DNA of 64,000 nucleotides from Bathymodiolus thermophilus thioautotrophic gill symbiont (GTDB taxonomy: Bacteria > Pseudomonadota > Gammaproteobacteria > PS1 > Pseudothioglobaceae): assembly GCF_003711265.1 (NCBI RefSeq), contig NZ_CP024634.1:1488001-1552000 (forward strand), written 5' to 3'. Below the pieces are notes generated by a model. The model had not been told where the DNA came from and made no database searches. It saw only the letters and a program-made list of their open reading frames with translations. The position numbers and the translations under genes were made by a program. Each line of letters begins with the position of its first letter. Position 1 is the stretch's first letter. Positions 40,901-46,900 of the stretch are shown here, piece after piece.

Positions 40901-43900
40901 GACATTACTGGCAGAACAGGGGAGGTGCAAGTCAATGATGATGGCACCAAAACCATGAAAACAGGGGGTGCTAAAACGGTTTATAGTTGGCGTAATGGTG
41001 ATATTGTTTCAGAAACTGAAGGTGCCAAAACCACTGCCGATAAACTTAAGAATCCGTTAAGTTTAACAATATTTGATTTTATTTCTGAACGAATATATGA
41101 ATTAGAGTCGCCAACAGCGCCTGCCAGAACCCCTGCAGAGAGTGAATTTCATAGGATTCTTTTCGGGTGCAGGAACTATGTTGACGCTTTCGACTATAAG
41201 GATATGAGTGCACAAGAAAAAATATCTTTCTTTAAAGGGGTAAAAGAAAAATTGAGTAATTTTTCCAATACGGGCACCCCTCCACCTTCGATGCAGGCAC
41301 ATATAGCAACATTTGAAAGTTATGTTGAGGAGGTCATTTCTAGAAACGAGCATCGCATTGAAATGAATGAAAAGTTTCCAGTTAACATTACCAAAGGCAA
41401 CAAAATACCCGATATAATTCATTATGTTTGGACGGGTGGCGTGATATCTGAGCGTTATTTAGATAACATTAAAGCCATCAAAAGGCAAAATGATAAATTA
41501 ACCGTACGCCTCCATTACGACCCTGATTCTTTATTAATGAATGAACTTAAGAAAAGAATGCAGACCCATGTAAATAACAATTTAACTGTAGGTGGTAATC
41601 GTAGATACGAAGCAATTAAACTTACAAAAAGATTCTCAGATTATTGTGGAGACCATGACTTAAGCAGTGATATCATAAAAGGATTTATGGTTGATGTGTT
41701 AGGCGTTCCGATAGCAGAAGTTAATGAGATTGAAGAAAAATCCAACAAATATTGGGGTGACTTTCCTGGGGACAATCCAAATTTAGAATTGGCGCCTATA
41801 TCATTCGACGACACAGAGTTGCCTGGAATGAAAGAAGCTTACCAATTTGAACTTAAAAATGGATCTATGGCAGGTGCATCTGATGTTGTTAGGTTTTCTG
41901 TGTTGCATACTGAGGGTGGTATGTATGCCGATGTTGGGCTGTTGTCTAATCGTTTTAATCAAGATAATTTTTTGTATGATTATATCCAAAAATTCCCTGA
42001 GGATGGCTTTACCTATCAACAAACAGTTGATTCACTTCATAGCTCCTACCCCTTAGCGATTAATAATAACTTTCTCGTTGCCGCACCTCATTCTGAATTT
42101 ACAGGCACTTTGGTTCAGGATATCTCCGAAGCGTATAACAGAATAACTTCTAATGAAGTTGAGCAGGCAAGACGAGGCTATGGAAGCAACCAAGTCCTTG
42201 ATCAATATAATACTAGCATTGTGCAGCTCAGTAAGTTTTACCTTGACCATGCAAATCGCCTTTCTCTGAAGCCACTTGAAAAACATATTCTTGACACTCA
42301 AGGCTCTTGGCAATCAAGTTGGAATACTAGAGGCATTGAATTTATTGTTTTTATAGCAGATACTGAGAAGTTGACACCTACCCAAAGAAGGGCTTTTGTT
42401 GATCATATAGAAAAAAATTTAGATGGCTATAACAATGATGCTTACAAGATTGTTGTTTTAGATTCTCATGCTGTTATTGATCCAATAAGAAGAGGGATTA
42501 TTGAACATATGAATCCATTCTTTACCATACAAGGGGTGCCTTTAAAAGGCGATGGAATATCAATAGATTACCCTGCATTATTTGAAAGAAGCAGGCAGAT
42601 CGTTGTTTTTGACGATAACAATAATTTTGAGCCTATGCTAACAGATTTTAACGATACAGTAGAGCGCAAGGAACCATCAAAATTTAATAAAGCAATAGAA
42701 GATGTTGTGAATGCCCGTTGTTTTCAAGTATTTTTATTTGATGATAGGGCGAATTTCAAGCGAACCATACAAGAGCTTGCGCCAGATATTTCTAGAAAAA
42801 ATTATGTAGCGTTGGTTTACGATAAATCCAATCAAAGATACGATGTGCTAGATGATCATAATTTTGAGTTCAAAGATGGTGATCGCTTAAAGGTAAATTT
42901 CATTGGAGAATTAAATGATTTAGATGATCTTGCCGAAATACAAGGAAAAATATCCTCTGCTGAAAATGCACTTCCACAAATTGATATTAAAAAACATGCA
43001 ACAGAAACAAGGGTAGTTTTAAGCAAAGACATGAGACCCGATCAAAGTTTATTCAAAATACAAAAAACTTTTTCAGAGGGACCCGATTTTTACACCAATA
43101 AAGGCACTGTAGCCATACACGCACAAAATAATGAAGACAAATCTAATGTCACGATACTTGTAAACAATGAGGTTGGACGCATTGCTATACAAGGCAATGA
43201 AACATTAACATGGCCAACACTTGAAGAATCCCAAAGAACTTCTTTACAAGGAATAGAAAATGGCGCAGATAAGTCTGACAACGATTCGTTAAATAAATAC
43301 CATAATATTGTTATTCAATCTTCCGATTCTTGGAGTTTAGCTTCTTATCATTTGGCTTCCGACTCCCATCTTAAAGGTGATACAAGTATCGTTCAAGTTT
43401 CAGAGAATGGGTTTAGAACTATATATGGAACACCACTTTCTTTAATTACAGGAGATGTTAGGGTTGGCTTTACATTTGATGATAGTGTTGATATTGTAAA
43501 CAATATAAGTAGTATTAGCAAAACACTTGGCCCTAATGTAAAAATTAAAGATATACGCCTCATTAATAGAATGAAAATAGATGAATTGAGGAAGGCTAAG
43601 ACTCAAATGCTCTATGTGGAAGAAGTTTCGCGGGTGGCGAATAGATACAAAGACGCTCAAGTGAACATGCAGCGAAATATGAAAACTGACAATTATTTGC
43701 TTCGTAACTATTCATTCGATTTGCCTTATGCGCCTAAATTTCCACGCATTCCTGAAAGAAATATTATTTTTAAAATATCCAATGACAGTAGTGTTGACAA
43801 ATACGCCAATGTAATGACAATGATGAACCCAAATGACAGCTATATTGCTATACTTAATCCCGCAACAAATGAGGTAAGAGTATATGATTCATATGGCAAT

Positions 43901-46900
43901 ATAGTTACTGATGCTAATATACAAGGAGGATATGAAGTCCATGTGCTGGGTCGGGTCTCTGACTTGAAAAGAGTGGGTAGTGAAGGCGTATCTAATCATA
44001 TTATAAATTTGCAAAAAAGCATTAAGGTAAGGCCAGAGAGAGAAGTTACTATTAGATTAACTCCTTGCAGTACAAAAGATTCAGCAGCAGGCGACTTGTC
44101 ATTTATTCCAGAAAACTATACACGCAATATAGCTCGGAAGTTATCACGATATAATCAAAATATAAGAGTGGCAAACATGAATACGAATCTTGTGCTTTAT
44201 ACCAATAGGGAGGGTGTAGCAACTGCAATTCCTAATGAAGTCCACCTAGCCGAAACCACCCCCCACCAAGACACCCCTATTCACAACTGGGCCGACTTAA
44301 GCCAAGAACAAATCAACAAACTAACCACAGAAGCCCAAAAACCCCAACCCAGCCTAGCCAACCACGACCACCAAGTCCTCATTCAAACCGAAGCCGATGG
44401 CAATGTTAGAGACAGCACCTTTAGACTTGCCTCTAAACACCCCGCACAAACCACCATCGTGCAAATGCAAAAAGACGGCACTCATCAAGTGGTTTACGGC
44501 CTTGATCTTGAGGATATTACTGGCAAAGTCAAAATGGTGGCTGTGGGTTATGGCAGAGAGAAGGACGGCACACAAACCATGGGCGGCAGAACTGCTGATG
44601 AATTAAGTGCAAATATTACCGAACTCAATCGAGCCTTGGCAGGCAATGCAGACATACAACGCATTAGCATCGTTGGCTGTAATATGGAATCAGACAATCC
44701 TACTGACAATAACGACAGTCAATATGGCAGAAGAATGGTCGAAAAACTCAGTCAATCAAACATCAAAGCTCCTGTTGCAGTTAGAAGCAGTTATGTTGCT
44801 GTTGATGAAAACGGCAGAAAACTAACTTCAAACACAGGTGCAGGCAATTGGATGCACAAAGACAGTGCTGCCAAAACCGTTTACAGTCTTGGCGCAACTG
44901 GCGCTGTGGTTAGCAGAGTGTATAACGACGAAGGCACTTTGATTAAATACAATGGTAGACGCTTAAACGAAGACTTGGATAATGACAAAAGCGCACAAGG
45001 TACAGAAAATCAAGAAACAAGCGACAAGCACGCTCAAGGACAAGGGCAAGGGCAAGGACAATCAGAATCGGAAACAGAAACAACCAAACAAAAACTAGAC
45101 GATATCGACAAACGCCAAACTGATTTTGCCAATTCCGTTAACCAAAACAAACTCAGAAGATTACCCAATGGCAACGCCCCTGCCAATAACGACAATGAAA
45201 ACACCAAAACAGGCGGTATGTCCGCCCCCGCTCTCAATGTGCAAATCGATATCGGCGGTGGCGACCACGCCTCTCTCTTCGGTGGCTCTACCAATGTAGA
45301 TGTCAAAGTCGGCAACGGCGCACACCACACACTGATGTACGGCAGCAACAATGTTTTAGTCAGCATCGGCGATATAGGCGACAGCAGTCGTTTTGTTGAA
45401 ATAGGGGGCTATCGTGCATTAGAAGGTGTGCAAATCTTAATAGGCACTAAAAATGTCGTGGTCAACCACGGCGTTAGAAACGACCTAATCATTGCCACCG
45501 ACCCTTCTTTCCCCATGATTCCATTTGTCAATCCTTTTGACGGCTCTGCCAATATCTTAGGCTCTTTACAAGGTATGGCAGACATAAGCAACTCTGGACA
45601 AAACGCCTTATGGAGTTGGAAGAAAACCAAGAAGTTTGCCACCAGCATGAGTTCCTTAGACAGAACCAGCGACACCAACTATGAGAAAATCTTAATCAGT
45701 GGCGGTCAAAACGCAGTCTCTGACCGAGGGTTAAAATACGACATAGAAATGGCACTCAACAAACAAGCCAATAACTTTATGCAGCGTGAAAGCAAACGCC
45801 AACAAGCAAAGCAAAACTTCAAAGAACACATCAGCAACTTTAGTTTAAACCTCACAATCGGCGGACAAGGCTCCGACATCCTCATTGGCAACGGCAATTT
45901 TAGTTTTATGTTCGGCGATACCTTCTCCTCTGTTTTAGACACCACCGTCGCCTCCTTGTTCGGCATCATGCAACAAGGCTACACCTTAGACGGCCAACCC
46001 AAAACCACCTTTACTTACACCCCCAGCAATGTCAAAACCAAACTGATTAACGGCATTCTCAACGGAATGGCATCCCAAGCAAAAGACATCACCTTCGGCG
46101 ACATACTGGGTTACAAATACACCAACTTCGGTCACATCTACAAAGCCGTAGCCAACACCCCCGATTTATCCCTATCAAATTTATTAAAAGAACTCCTAGG
46201 CACCGTATCCGACACCTTTAGCAACTCCATTACCGCCTTATCTGAACCAGAACGCATTGTTAAGGCATTAGTCGCTGGAGGAGAATCGTTCAAAGACATG
46301 GGTGAAAACACTTTAGATGCATTAGGCATTAAAGACAAAGATAAGGACGATGATGATGACAATAACGACGACGATAATAACAATGATAACGATGAAAACA
46401 ACAAAGATGAAAACAACAACACAAACACAGGAGACAACGACAGCGAATCCAAAAAGAACAAAAGCAACAAAGCCTTCGGCTTTAGCGGTCTCAAACTCCC
46501 CTCATTGTTTAATATGTTCACACCCAATCTAATCAAAACCCTAAGCAGTTTACCAGAACTGGCAGAAACCCTATCCAGCAGCATCTCCACAGACTCTGCC
46601 AACATAAAAGACAAAGCACTTGAGCTTTTCTCCGACATTGGCTTTATGTCCAATGACGGCGATTTGTTCTTCAACATAGGTGCCCAAAACTTCGCATGGG
46701 GTGGCGACGGCAAAGACCTATTTGCACTCATGGGCACCAACAACAATGTCTGGGGTGGCAAAGGCGATGATGTCGCCTATGTCATTGGCGAAGGCAACAC
46801 CATCAGCGGCAACCAAGGCGATGACAGCGCCGTGTATGTCGGACAAAACCACATGTTTATTGGTGGCGAAGGCGATGACATTGGCGTTGCCTCAGGTCGC

